This document shows positions 56,879-64,000 of a stretch of 64,000 nt of DNA, piece by piece (the stretch's first letter is position 1; the number at the start of each line of letters is the position of its first letter). Both the position numbers and the translations under genes were made by a program. Source of the DNA: Lysinibacillus_B sp036662795 (lineage in GTDB: Bacteria; Bacillota; Bacilli; Bacillales_A; Planococcaceae); contig NZ_JBAFWZ010000003.1 in NCBI RefSeq assembly GCF_036662795.1, positions 122,582 through 186,581 of the forward strand, in the 5' to 3' direction. The notes beneath the pieces are model-generated. The model was not told where the DNA came from and did no database searches. It saw nothing but the letters and a program-made list of their open reading frames with translations.

Positions 56879-58453
56879 TTATTTCATATAAATTTTTCCG
56901 TAATCACGTAATAATGTAATTGGTGCTGTTTGTGCTTCCTTAATGCCTCCGTAGCGTTTATCAATCGCTAAAATGGAGCTATCGTAAGACACTGGGTACG
57001 CTACTGCATCGTTTGCATACGTTTCCTGAATTTCCTTATAAAGCTGCTCACGTTCTGTACCGTTTGGTGTAACCGCTGCTTTTACCCATAGCGCATCCAC
57101 CGTATCATTGTGGTAGTTTGAATAGTTGTAAGGCTCATCACCTTTGTACAGAAGCTTATATGCATCAGGCTCTGCACGCATAATATAACCGTCTAAATAT
57201 AGGTCATATTTTGTGCTCGTACGGTCATCTACAGTTGGGTAAACATAGCTTGGGTCACCACCGTCAAGCTCTACATTCACACCAATTTTCTTAAACTGCT
57301 GCTGCACATATAGCGCCATTCCTTCAAATGCCTTGTTTGAGTTGTTGTAAATAATGTTAAACGAACGTGATGTATCTACGCCACTTTCTTCCAACAACTT
57401 CTTCGCTTTTTCAAGATCTTGCGGATATGTTTCTACATCAGTCGTTTGATATAGTACATCCGGTGTGAAGATGGATGATGCTGGCTGGGCAAATTCTTTA
57501 GAACCGTATGCCACAGTAATTAATTCCTCACGATCTAATGTATACGATAGTGCTTGTCGGAACTTCACATTATCGAGCTCTGGCACATTCATATTGAATG
57601 AAAGGTATGTCATACGGTTTTCAGGGTAGATTACCGTCTCTACTGAACCGAAGCCTTTTACCTTTTCAAGATCGAATGGCTTAATACTCTTCATATGGAT
57701 GGCCCCACTTTGTAAGGCTAAGTTTGCCGCATTATCATCTTTAAACACTTGGAAAACTAGCTCGTCTAAATACGGCTTGCCTCCAAAGTAGTTATCAAAG
57801 CGCTGTAATTTAATATATTGACTCGTTGCATACTCGACGAATTTAAATGGACCAGAGCCAACTGGTTTTGCATTCAATTCACTTTCACTTAGGTTGCCTT
57901 CATTTTCGTAAATATGCTTAGGAATTGGATAGATGTTATGAATAACCGCTTCAAAGGCTGGTGATACCGCCGCTAATGTAAATGTTACAGTCGTATCATC
58001 TTTAGCCTCTGTCACAACTGGCTTATCACCTACAATATAGTTAGAGCGTGTCCATGTAGCGTTTTTCTCGTCTAAAATAGCATTCACTGTAAACACAACG
58101 TCAGCTGCTGTTAGTGGTTGTCCATCATGCCAAGTTAAGCCTTCTTTTAATTTTAGTGTATACGTTAAATTGTCATCAGAAGGCTCTAACGATTGGGCTA
58201 ATGCTGGCACTATATTCCCGCTATCTGTGTAATAAAGTGGTGAGTATAATGCTTGTTGTACCGTTAAGGATGTTAAATCTGCTGTATATAATGGGTTAAA
58301 TGAAGCCGGATCGCCTTCCACTCCTACGATAAATGAGCCGCCTTCTTTTGGCCCTGATGTGTCATCCACTTTTTCTGTCCCTTTATTATTTGAACATGCA
58401 GCTAATAAAACAAATACAAGCATGAAGCCAAATAGTAATTTTACATTCTTCAT
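56879..58453 (-). CDS. Peptide ABC transporter substrate-binding lipoprotein (DppE/OppA type)
   Basis: The protein has 524 residues. The lipoprotein signal ends LVFVLLAACSNN (lipobox LAAC). The SBP_bac_5 pattern is clear: GGSFIVGVEGDPASFNPLYT, LEPSDDNLTYTLKLKEGLTW, HDGQPLTAADVVFTVNAI, and later FRQALSYTLDREELI. It captures oligopeptides or nickel-type ligands outside the membrane. No permease or ATPase genes are adjacent, so it must use a system encoded elsewhere. CTAAGGAGGG precedes the ATG. It lies between glmM and glmS. Confidence 0.93.
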   Translation of the reverse strand: MKNVKLLFGFMLVFVLLAACSNNKGTEKVDDTSGPKEGGSFIVGVEGDPASFNPLYTADLTSLTVQQALYSPLYYTDSGNIVPALAQSLEPSDDNLTYTLKLKEGLTWHDGQPLTAADVVFTVNAILDEKNATWTRSNYIVGDKPVVTEAKDDTTVTFTLAAVSPAFEAVIHNIYPIPKHIYENEGNLSESELNAKPVGSGPFKFVEYATSQYIKLQRFDNYFGGKPYLDELVFQVFKDDNAANLALQSGAIHMKSIKPFDLEKVKGFGSVETVIYPENRMTYLSFNMNVPELDNVKFRQALSYTLDREELITVAYGSKEFAQPASSIFTPDVLYQTTDVETYPQDLEKAKKLLEESGVDTSRSFNIIYNNSNKAFEGMALYVQQQFKKIGVNVELDGGDPSYVYPTVDDRTSTKYDLYLDGYIMRAEPDAYKLLYKGDEPYNYSNYHNDTVDALWVKAAVTPNGTEREQLYKEIQETYANDAVAYPVSYDSSILAIDKRYGGIKEAQTAPITLLRDYGKIYMK

Positions 58454-58594
58454 ATCGTTCCCTCCTTAGTCTACTTTCTTTAAAATATAATTATAATATT
58501 CTACTACTACGTTAAAGTCAACCACTTCACTTGGGATTTAATGCAACCAAAAATAAAATCCACTACCTTAATAAGATAGCAGATTTCAATTTTT

Positions 58595-59947
58595 TTATTC
58601 AACTAAACCCATTTCTGCACGTACTACATCGGCAATACGGTTTACAAACGCTAGACAAGCTTCCTCAGTAGCAGCCTCTACCATCACACGTACTAAAGGC
58701 TCTGTACCAGAAGGGCGAACTAATACTCGTCCATTGCCAGCCATCTCCGCCTCTACCGCTGCAATCACCGCTGCTACTTTTTCATTTTGTGTAACGGCAT
58801 GCTTGTCTGTTACACGAACGTTTACTAGCTCCTGCGGATAAATTGTCATTTCACCTGCAAGCTCTGATAATCGTTTGCCTGTTGCCTTCATAATGTTTAC
58901 AAGCTGGATGCCTGTTAGTAGGCCGTCACCTGTCGTATTAAAATCTAAGAACACGATGTGGCCAGATTGCTCGCCGCCAACATTATAGTCATTCGCGCGC
59001 ATCTCTTCTACTACATAACGATCACCGACAGCCGTTTGAACACTTGTCATGCCATTATCTTCAATTGCTTTATAAAAGCCCATATTGCTCATAACTGTTG
59101 AAACAACTGTGCCCTTTTTCAGTAAGCCCTTTGCATGTAGATATTTACCGATGATAAACATAATTTGGTCACCATCGACTATTTGACCGCGCTCGTCTAC
59201 AGCTATTAAACGGTCGCCGTCACCATCAAACGCAAGCCCGACATCCGCCCCACGCTCAAGTACAAATTCTGCAAGCTTTTCTGGATGAGTTGAACCTACT
59301 TCTTCGTTAATATTCAACCCATTCGGCGAAGCGCCCATCGTCGAAAGATCTGCTTCTAAATCTGCAAATAGATGTGTTGCTAGTTGGCTTGTTGCTCCGT
59401 GTGCACAGTCTAGTGCAACGTGAATGCCCTCAAACTCCTCATCCACTGTTTGCTTTAAGTAAGAAATATATTTTTGTCCACCCTCGAAGTAGTCTGTAAC
59501 CGCACCGATATTTCCACCAACAGGGCGTGGTAATGTATCTTCCTCTGCATCAAGCAATGCTTCCATTTCAGCCTCTTGTGCATCCGTTAATTTAAATCCA
59601 TCTGGACCAAAAAATTTAATGCCGTTATCTGCTACCGGGTTGTGAGATGCAGAAATCATCACACCTGCTTCAGCATTCATCACACGTGTTAAATAAGCAA
59701 CTCCTGGTGTACTAATTACTCCTAAGCGCATAACCTCCGCACCGATAGACAGAAGACCTGCAACAAGTGCACCTTCTAACATATGACCTGAAATACGTGT
59801 ATCTCGTCCAATTAAAACTTTTGGGCGCTCCTTCGCATCCTTCGTCAATACGTATCCACCAACACGTCCAAGCTTAAATGCAAACTCCGGCGTCAATTCA
59901 CTATTTGCGACTCCTCTGACGCCATCCGTTCCGAAATATTTACCCAT
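58595..59947 (-). CDS. glmM: Phosphoglucosamine mutase
   Basis: The protein has 450 residues. It begins MGKYFGTDGVRGVANSELTP. The catalytic phosphoserine loop is MISASHNPVADNGIKFFG (Ser about 101), the metal-binding loop is LAFDGDGDRLI, the sugar-binding loop is GGEQSGHIV and the phosphate-binding loop is RPSGTEPLVRVMVE. It converts GlcN-6-P to GlcN-1-P. The start at 59947 has AAGGAGAG upstream; 37 further codons are open but unsupported. It is the third gene of the cdaA-cdaR-glmM operon, the usual order in Firmicutes; CdaA and GlmM are known to interact. Confidence 0.98.
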   Translation of the reverse strand: MGKYFGTDGVRGVANSELTPEFAFKLGRVGGYVLTKDAKERPKVLIGRDTRISGHMLEGALVAGLLSIGAEVMRLGVISTPGVAYLTRVMNAEAGVMISASHNPVADNGIKFFGPDGFKLTDAQEAEMEALLDAEEDTLPRPVGGNIGAVTDYFEGGQKYISYLKQTVDEEFEGIHVALDCAHGATSQLATHLFADLEADLSTMGASPNGLNINEEVGSTHPEKLAEFVLERGADVGLAFDGDGDRLIAVDERGQIVDGDQIMFIIGKYLHAKGLLKKGTVVSTVMSNMGFYKAIEDNGMTSVQTAVGDRYVVEEMRANDYNVGGEQSGHIVFLDFNTTGDGLLTGIQLVNIMKATGKRLSELAGEMTIYPQELVNVRVTDKHAVTQNEKVAAVIAAVEAEMAGNGRVLVRPSGTEPLVRVMVEAATEEACLAFVNRIADVVRAEMGLVE

Positions 59948-60071
59948 TTTGTTCTCTCCTTCAATGCTAGACATTCCTTGCTTCATCATTGGACATTGTC
60001 TCTCTAGATGAACGAAAAGGAATTCATCAATTTCGCATATGTCCCGAACTTGTACCACTTCATAAAGATGA

Positions 60072-61097
60072 TTACTCCGTACTTTCCTGATTCTCTACAG
60101 TCTCTTCAGTTTCTACTTCCGTTTCATTTTCAGTCGTGTCTACAGCTTCCCTCTTAACATTTGCGTGAATAAGAATTGTTTTAGTCGTAGGGGCTACCCC
60201 TTCTGGTACGATTAACTTTGCCTCATACGATCCTGACTTTTCTAAGTCCGATACGTCAAATTCTACGACTAATTCCTTTAGCTCGTCAATAACAGCTTTT
60301 TTACCATACACCTTCATCTTCGTTGGCTCAACCGATATTTCTTGTATTGTGACGCCCTCTTGTAATGTGCCTTTTTGTTTAAAAACAACCGGTAATTCTT
60401 TACTATATTCGTTAATTTCAACCTTTACTTTAACTTTTTCTGGCTCAATTCTAACGTCTAACCGACTTAAGTCTGCATTTAGTACTTTTACATTAGCATA
60501 TTGCTCAAACGATTTATTAATGCCAGGCTCTCCTGTGACAGTTGCCTTAACATAGCTAATGCTTTCGATAACACTTTTTGCACCTGTCACTGTGACATAT
60601 GTCGGCTCTGCTGTCATACCTGAGAGTACGTAATTTTCATCGATTAATCGATTATTCATTTCTGGATCGACTCTAAATTCCTGTGTTACTTTTTCCTCTA
60701 TTTCGATATCGATTGTGGCTGGGTCAATGGTAACATCCAGTTTTTCAGAAAAATTTTCATGCTGTATAGTCACTCGATGCTTTCCAATCAACAGGGAGTT
60801 TAAATCAACAAATACAACGTAATCCTTAGCTATCTTTTCTTGCAATACGATTGCCATCGGACCGCTAATCGTAACATCTACCGTTTCTGGTAAGCCCGTA
60901 ACAATTAGGTTTTCGTCATCATAATAAACTTCCAGTGGAACGTCATTAATAATGTCAACATATGGTGAAGTTGAATTACTTTCAGCTGCACCCTCTCTTT
61001 TTTTCTCATTTTCCGACTGCACATAAAAGAATAGGAGTAAGGACAGAACGAGCGCTGTAATGCGAAGTACCCAATAACTATCAAATAGTTTATCCAT
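60072..61097 (-). CDS. cdaR: CdaA regulator, YbbR-domain protein
   Basis: The protein has 341 residues. A short N-terminus and one transmembrane helix (VLRITALVLSLLLFFYVQ) anchor an extracellular part with three to four YbbR repeats (for example NDVPLEVYYDDENLIVTGLP; VYGKKAVIDELKELVVEFDV). An acidic tail of Glu and Thr follows (from about TTENETEVETEETV). It modulates diadenylate cyclase activity. The ATG overlaps the cdaA stop by eight bases. Confidence 0.95.
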   Translation of the reverse strand: MDKLFDSYWVLRITALVLSLLLFFYVQSENEKKREGAAESNSTSPYVDIINDVPLEVYYDDENLIVTGLPETVDVTISGPMAIVLQEKIAKDYVVFVDLNSLLIGKHRVTIQHENFSEKLDVTIDPATIDIEIEEKVTQEFRVDPEMNNRLIDENYVLSGMTAEPTYVTVTGAKSVIESISYVKATVTGEPGINKSFEQYANVKVLNADLSRLDVRIEPEKVKVKVEINEYSKELPVVFKQKGTLQEGVTIQEISVEPTKMKVYGKKAVIDELKELVVEFDVSDLEKSGSYEAKLIVPEGVAPTTKTILIHANVKREAVDTTENETEVETEETVENQESTE

Positions 61098-61926
61098 TCT
61101 TATTACCTCCCCAGCTTAGCTTAGAGGCTAAGTTCGAATCCTGCTCAGGACCAAACCATAATTTACGCAGCTTTAGTTCAAATTCATCAATTGTTAAATT
61201 GCGATCAATTTTACCATCTACTGCAATGCTCACAGCTCCTGTTTCCTCTGAAACGATTACAACAATTGCATCTGTTACCTCACTTAGGCCAAGTGCAGCC
61301 CTGTGACGTGTGCCCAGCTCTTTCGAAATAAATGCACTTTCTGATAGCGGTAAATAACAGGCAGCTGCGGATACTTTGTCCTTTTGAATCACCACTGCAC
61401 CGTCATGTAACGGAGTATTGGGGATAAAGATATTAATGAGCAGCTCAGATGAAATGTCTGCGTTCATTTTGATGCCTGTTTCTATATATTCATTTAAGCC
61501 TGTTTCCTTCTCAAGCGAAATTAGTGCTCCTATTCGACGCTTCGCCATATAACTGACTGATTTTTTCATTGCCTCGATTAAGCGTGTTTGCTCCTCTCCC
61601 TGCTGACTCGTCGTTCGTGTAAAGAGCTTTCCTCGTCCAATCTGTTCAAGTGCTCGACGAATTTCTGGCTGAAAGATAATAACAATCGCTACAAATCCAA
61701 AATTTATTACTTGTTGCAACAGCCAATCGAGCGTAGCAAGCTCGAAAATATCTGTTGCAATTTTTGCGATGATAATAACAAATATCCCTTTCAATAACTG
61801 AACTGCCTTCGTTCCTTTAATGAGGGTTAAGACTTTATATAATACGTACCAAACAAGTAATACGTCTAAGAAGTTAAATACAACACTTACAGCTGTAACA
61901 TCTGTAAATTGCTCGATTATTTGCAT
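61090..61926 (-). CDS. cdaA: Membrane diadenylate cyclase
   Basis: The protein has 278 residues. Three N-terminal helices (about 10-80; VFNFLDVLLVWYVLYKVLTL and FGFVAIVIIFQPEIRRAL) precede the DAC domain, which has the catalytic PLHDGAVVIQ (DGA) and LGTRHRAALGLSE (RHR) motifs. It condenses two ATP to c-di-AMP, which controls potassium and osmolyte balance and wall integrity. GGGGGATG precedes the ATG. A terminator upstream separates it from rsiW, so the operon cdaA-cdaR-glmM has its own promoter in 61927-62008. Confidence 0.97.
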   Translation of the reverse strand: MQIIEQFTDVTAVSVVFNFLDVLLVWYVLYKVLTLIKGTKAVQLLKGIFVIIIAKIATDIFELATLDWLLQQVINFGFVAIVIIFQPEIRRALEQIGRGKLFTRTTSQQGEEQTRLIEAMKKSVSYMAKRRIGALISLEKETGLNEYIETGIKMNADISSELLINIFIPNTPLHDGAVVIQKDKVSAAACYLPLSESAFISKELGTRHRAALGLSEVTDAIVVIVSEETGAVSIAVDGKIDRNLTIDEFELKLRKLWFGPEQDSNLASKLSWGGNKNG

Positions 61927-62008
61927 GTGGCATCCCCCACTTTTCTAGCTAATACATACCCATCATAAGTATATCATATTTGCTTTATTAATTACCTTTT
62001 GAAACAAA

Positions 62009-62034
62009 AAAGTCCACTCAATCGAGTAGACTTT
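62009..62034 (-). terminator. Terminator of sigW-rsiW
   Basis: On the minus strand AAAGTCTACTC pairs with GAGTGGACTTT and is followed by TTTTG. It separates the sigW-rsiW operon from cdaA. Confidence 0.85.
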
Positions 62035-62101
62035 GTCATTTTCTATAGAACGTCATTTTTTGTTAAAAGGTTCCTTAGTTACGGACCATAAAAACGGAAT
62101 T

Positions 62102-62725
62102 TTATTCTTTTTCTTTTTGGAATAGGGATATGAAACTACTACCCATCTGTTTCATTTCATACCAAAGCCATTCAAAGGCTTCATCTATTTCTTCAATTTG
62201 CCCAGAAACTACAGCTGTAGATGCCATATAGCTTCCATTAATCACAGTCACATTGCCATCCACTTCGCCATCAATCACAATGTCACCGTTTTTAACAACA
62301 ATATCACCCTTCACTACCTCTCCAGCAGGTACGGTAACAGTTTGACCATCTACAACTAAATTAGGCTGCTTTGTAACAGAAAATTGATCATCATTCGAAT
62401 AGCTACTCAGTAATGTTGCACTCATAAATAAAAAGAATACAGCTGCAGCGACAATGAATGGGTGTCTTCTTAACCATTTTTGTATGCCCACAGTATTTTT
62501 TCGCTTAGGTAAACGCTGCATTATTTGCTCTTCGAAGCTAGGAGGTGCTGTAATGTGTGTAGCACTCTTAATAAACGCAATCGTGTCACTAAGCTCATGC
62601 ATATGCTGTTGACATTGCGCGCAGCTTTGAAGATGCTTTTTTAGCTCTTGCTCATGCTCACGGTTAATATCACCATCTAAGTAATCGTGCATATATTCAA
62701 CATATTGTTTTGGACACGTACTCAT
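62102..62725 (-). CDS. rsiW: Anti-sigma-W factor
   Basis: The protein has 207 residues. The N-terminal zinc-binding anti-sigma domain has HEQELKKHLQSCAQCQQH (HxxxCxxC type). One transmembrane helix (FIVAAAVFFLFMSATLLS) lies at about 87-105. The external part has a beta-helix-like repeat (VVKGDIVVKNGDIVIDGEVD). It holds SigW until sequential proteolysis under envelope stress. It begins 13 bases after the sigW stop behind GGAGGGG. Confidence 0.95.
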   Translation of the reverse strand: MSTCPKQYVEYMHDYLDGDINREHEQELKKHLQSCAQCQQHMHELSDTIAFIKSATHITAPPSFEEQIMQRLPKRKNTVGIQKWLRRHPFIVAAAVFFLFMSATLLSSYSNDDQFSVTKQPNLVVDGQTVTVPAGEVVKGDIVVKNGDIVIDGEVDGNVTVINGSYMASTAVVSGQIEEIDEAFEWLWYEMKQMGSSFISLFQKEKE

Positions 62726-62738
62726 GCGATTTCCCCTC

Positions 62739-63302
62739 CTACAAGTTGTTTAACTGTTTTCGCAGTGCTTCACGCCCGCGATGTATACGAGTTTTTACCG
62801 TCCCAAGCGGCATACCCAGTATTTCACTAATTTCCTGCAGTGAAAGCTCCTCTATGTATTTTAGAACAATCACTGAACGATATTTATCTGGTAAACGACT
62901 AATTTCATATTGAATACGCTCTTGAAGCTCCATTTGTTCCACTACGTCTTCTGGTAGCTGTTCATCTGCTGCAATTTGCGAATACATATCCAGACCATCC
63001 GTACCCGCTACTTCAGCATCTAAGTAATAGTCTGGCTTTTTTTTACGAATGCGATCAATACAAAGGTTCGTCGCGATTCGGTACAACCATGTTGAAAACT
63101 TTCTCTTCTGGTCATACGAATGAAGATTTATATACGCGCGCACAAAGGCTTCCTGCGCGATATCTTCTGCCTCCTGCTTATTACCAAGCATTCGGTAACA
63201 AATTTGATACAGCTTGTGCTGATAGAGGTTCACAATGTCTGAATATGCGTTTTGATCACCTTTAAGCACTTGCTTTATTCTTTTGTTAACTAACGCATCC
63301 AT
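62739..63302 (-). CDS. sigW: ECF sigma factor SigW
   Basis: The protein has 187 residues, the same length as B. subtilis SigW. Region 2 reads YQICYRMLGNKQEAEDIAQE, then AFVRAYINLHSYDQKRKFST and WLYRIATNLCIDRIRKK. Region 4 reads EELSLQEISEILGMPLGTVK, then TRIHRGREALRKQL. It directs the antibiotic and envelope stress regulon. ATG at 63302 has GGAGAGG upstream. The ORF could extend 20 codons, but the SigW-type promoter at 63336 lies inside that extension and so excludes it. Confidence 0.97.
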   Translation of the reverse strand: MDALVNKRIKQVLKGDQNAYSDIVNLYQHKLYQICYRMLGNKQEAEDIAQEAFVRAYINLHSYDQKRKFSTWLYRIATNLCIDRIRKKKPDYYLDAEVAGTDGLDMYSQIAADEQLPEDVVEQMELQERIQYEISRLPDKYRSVIVLKYIEELSLQEISEILGMPLGTVKTRIHRGREALRKQLNNL

Positions 63303-63335
63303 CGTGTAATCCTCTCCACCTTCTGTTATATGATT

Positions 63336-63361
63336 TACGTACGATTTCAAAAAAGGTTTCA
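63336..63361 (-). promoter_or_regulatory. SigW autoregulatory promoter
   Basis: On the minus strand TGAAAC (63361-63356), a 16-base spacer and CGTA (63339-63336) match the SigW consensus exactly. The start site would be near 63329, some 27 bases before the sigW ATG. Confidence 0.85.
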
Positions 63362-63369
63362 TCTTTTAA

Positions 63370-63780
63370 ATATAATTTTATAATTATTTCTTTCACCTAA
63401 CATGAATGCACTCAAGCTTCGTTCATAGAAGTGGTGCAGCTTGTATTTCAAGGCTTCATTATGCCATTCAATATGATGTAGTCACTTTCATAAATAGTTT
63501 CTCCACGAAGACTAAATCTAATTGGCGCGAAAGATCTGGTAACGCTGATGGAAAAAACAAGCGAACCGAGACCCTGGACTGAGCGTAGCAAAATCGTTTT
63601 TCTATCGCGCAGCAATAAGGGAAAGCGGCTCGTTGCTCGCCCTTGTCCCGAAACACGTCCTCCTGTAGCATAACGATCCGAATAATGACGTTTTTCTTCT
63701 CTATAGGGTTCGTATCTGATGATGAAAAGATGCATTCTGAAATTGACGCAAATAATGATTCATTTTAATTATATCAAAAT
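63370..63780 (-). other. Unassigned transcribed-looking region upstream of sigW
   Basis: TATAAT preceded by TGA (extended -10, near 63763-63768 on the minus strand) could start a transcript into about 390 bases with noticeably higher GC than the surroundings. Two minus-strand frames of 67 and 95 codons overlap here, neither with a recognised motif or good ribosome site. GGGACAAGGGCGAGCAACG and several short stems hint at structure. It could be a decayed gene, an interspersed repeat or a structured RNA. I cannot decide. Confidence 0.35.
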
Positions 63781-63873
63781 CTTTTTATAAAATTTACCAA
63801 AAAATAAATTTCTTTTAATAGACGCGGTACTTTTACTTCCTTAACGATTAGAAGCAGAGACTAGCTATGGAAT

Positions 63874-63906
63874 AAAAAAAACCTTTACCCGATAGGAGTA
63901 AAGGTT
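63874..63906 (-). terminator. Terminator of the tRNA-Lys transcript
   Basis: On the minus strand AACCTTTAC pairs with GTAAAGGTT around a 9-base loop, followed by seven T. It lies about 40 bases beyond the tRNA 3' end. Confidence 0.9.
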
Positions 63907-63946
63907 ATGACATCTTATTTAATAAACACTTTTTATAAATGAAAAG

Positions 63947-64000
63947 TGAGCCATGAAGGACTCGAACCTTCGACCCTCTGATTAAAAGTCAGATGCTCTA
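63947..64000 (-). tRNA. tRNA-Lys (anticodon TTT), 5' part beyond window edge
   Basis: On the minus strand the anticodon arm CTGACTTTTAATCAG, the variable loop AGGGTC, the T arm GAAGGTTCGAGTCCTTC and the acceptor 3' strand ATGGCTC plus discriminator A are present. About 20 bases of the 5' acceptor and D arm lie outside. CCA is not encoded. It may belong to a tRNA cluster continuing to the right. Confidence 0.92.

Noticed and set aside
59948..60058. N-terminal extension of glmM by 37 codons
   Set aside because: GlmM proteins begin at MGKYFGTDG, and the ATG there has its own AAGGAG site.
63303..63362. N-terminal extension of SigW by 20 codons
   Set aside because: The extension covers the SigW promoter itself; the 187-residue product matches the family length.

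Overview
The window looks like chromosome of a low-GC Gram-positive, spore-former-type Bacillales. The best fit is the Lysinibacillus/Solibacillus group (Planococcaceae/Caryophanaceae). The reasons are strong AGGAGG-type ribosome binding sites, frequent TTG and GTG starts, an SLH-domain cell-wall hydrolase, U-tract hairpin terminators after most genes, and the conserved block sigW-rsiW / cdaA-cdaR-glmM / glmS with a glmS ribozyme at the right end. The genus is inferred, not proven. No rRNA, intact prophage, IS transposase or CRISPR array is visible. One partial tRNA-Lys is cut by the right edge.

Layout. 0-5 kb: GNAT and HAD enzymes, a LysE-type exporter divergent from a MocR regulator, and a HpaB-family hydroxylase. 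5-10 kb: GrpB, an SDR dehydrogenase, a DUF1541 lipoprotein, and an ABC-F ribosome-protection-type ATPase behind a promoter, a 43-codon leader ORF and an attenuator hairpin. 10-20 kb: a second MocR/acetyltransferase pair, an ABC exporter with a DUF418 protein, and two consecutive ECF sigma/anti-sigma modules. 21-27 kb: a 2-aminoethylphosphonate uptake and degradation operon (ABC ATPase, fused permease, binding protein, phnW, phnX) divergent from a DeoR regulator. 27-36 kb: membrane proteins of unknown function, a TSUP permease, an ASCH protein, an SLH-NlpC/P60 hydrolase, a PadR-regulated ABC-2-type membrane protein and several gene remnants. 36-45 kb: a run of mostly single-gene units on the minus strand (PhzF, CAT, ester cyclase, pentapeptide protein, SUKH-like, cytidine-deaminase-like, GNAT, DUF4362 lipoprotein), each often with its own terminator; this looks like an accessory region. 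45-53 kb: a cold-shock protein, two EamA exporters with divergent regulators (MocR, XRE-cupin), RidA and more GNATs. 53-64 kb: glmS with ribozyme, a peptide-binding lipoprotein and an alpha/beta hydrolase, then glmM, cdaR, cdaA, rsiW, sigW and tRNA-Lys.

How it works together. The right end couples cell-wall precursor synthesis (GlmS, GlmM), c-di-AMP synthesis (CdaA with CdaR) and envelope stress control (SigW/RsiW). A sequence matching the SigW autopromoter (TGAAAC-N16-CGTA) also precedes a DUF3923 membrane peptide at 36.2 kb. The phn operon should convert 2-AEP to phosphonoacetaldehyde and then acetaldehyde plus phosphate. Three MocR regulators each sit divergent to a likely target (exporter or acetyltransferase).

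Non-coding structure is the most unusual part. Two unrelated repeat families share an almost strict 21-bp period: a TGCGGATA array at 4.85-5.19 kb, and GGCTAGTA arrays at 9.71 and 50.0 kb. A family of about 27-bp palindromes occurs three times near 52-53 kb, and a 130-bp imperfect hairpin element lies at 16.1 kb. At least seven broken genes or gene remnants were found by reading intergenic translation.
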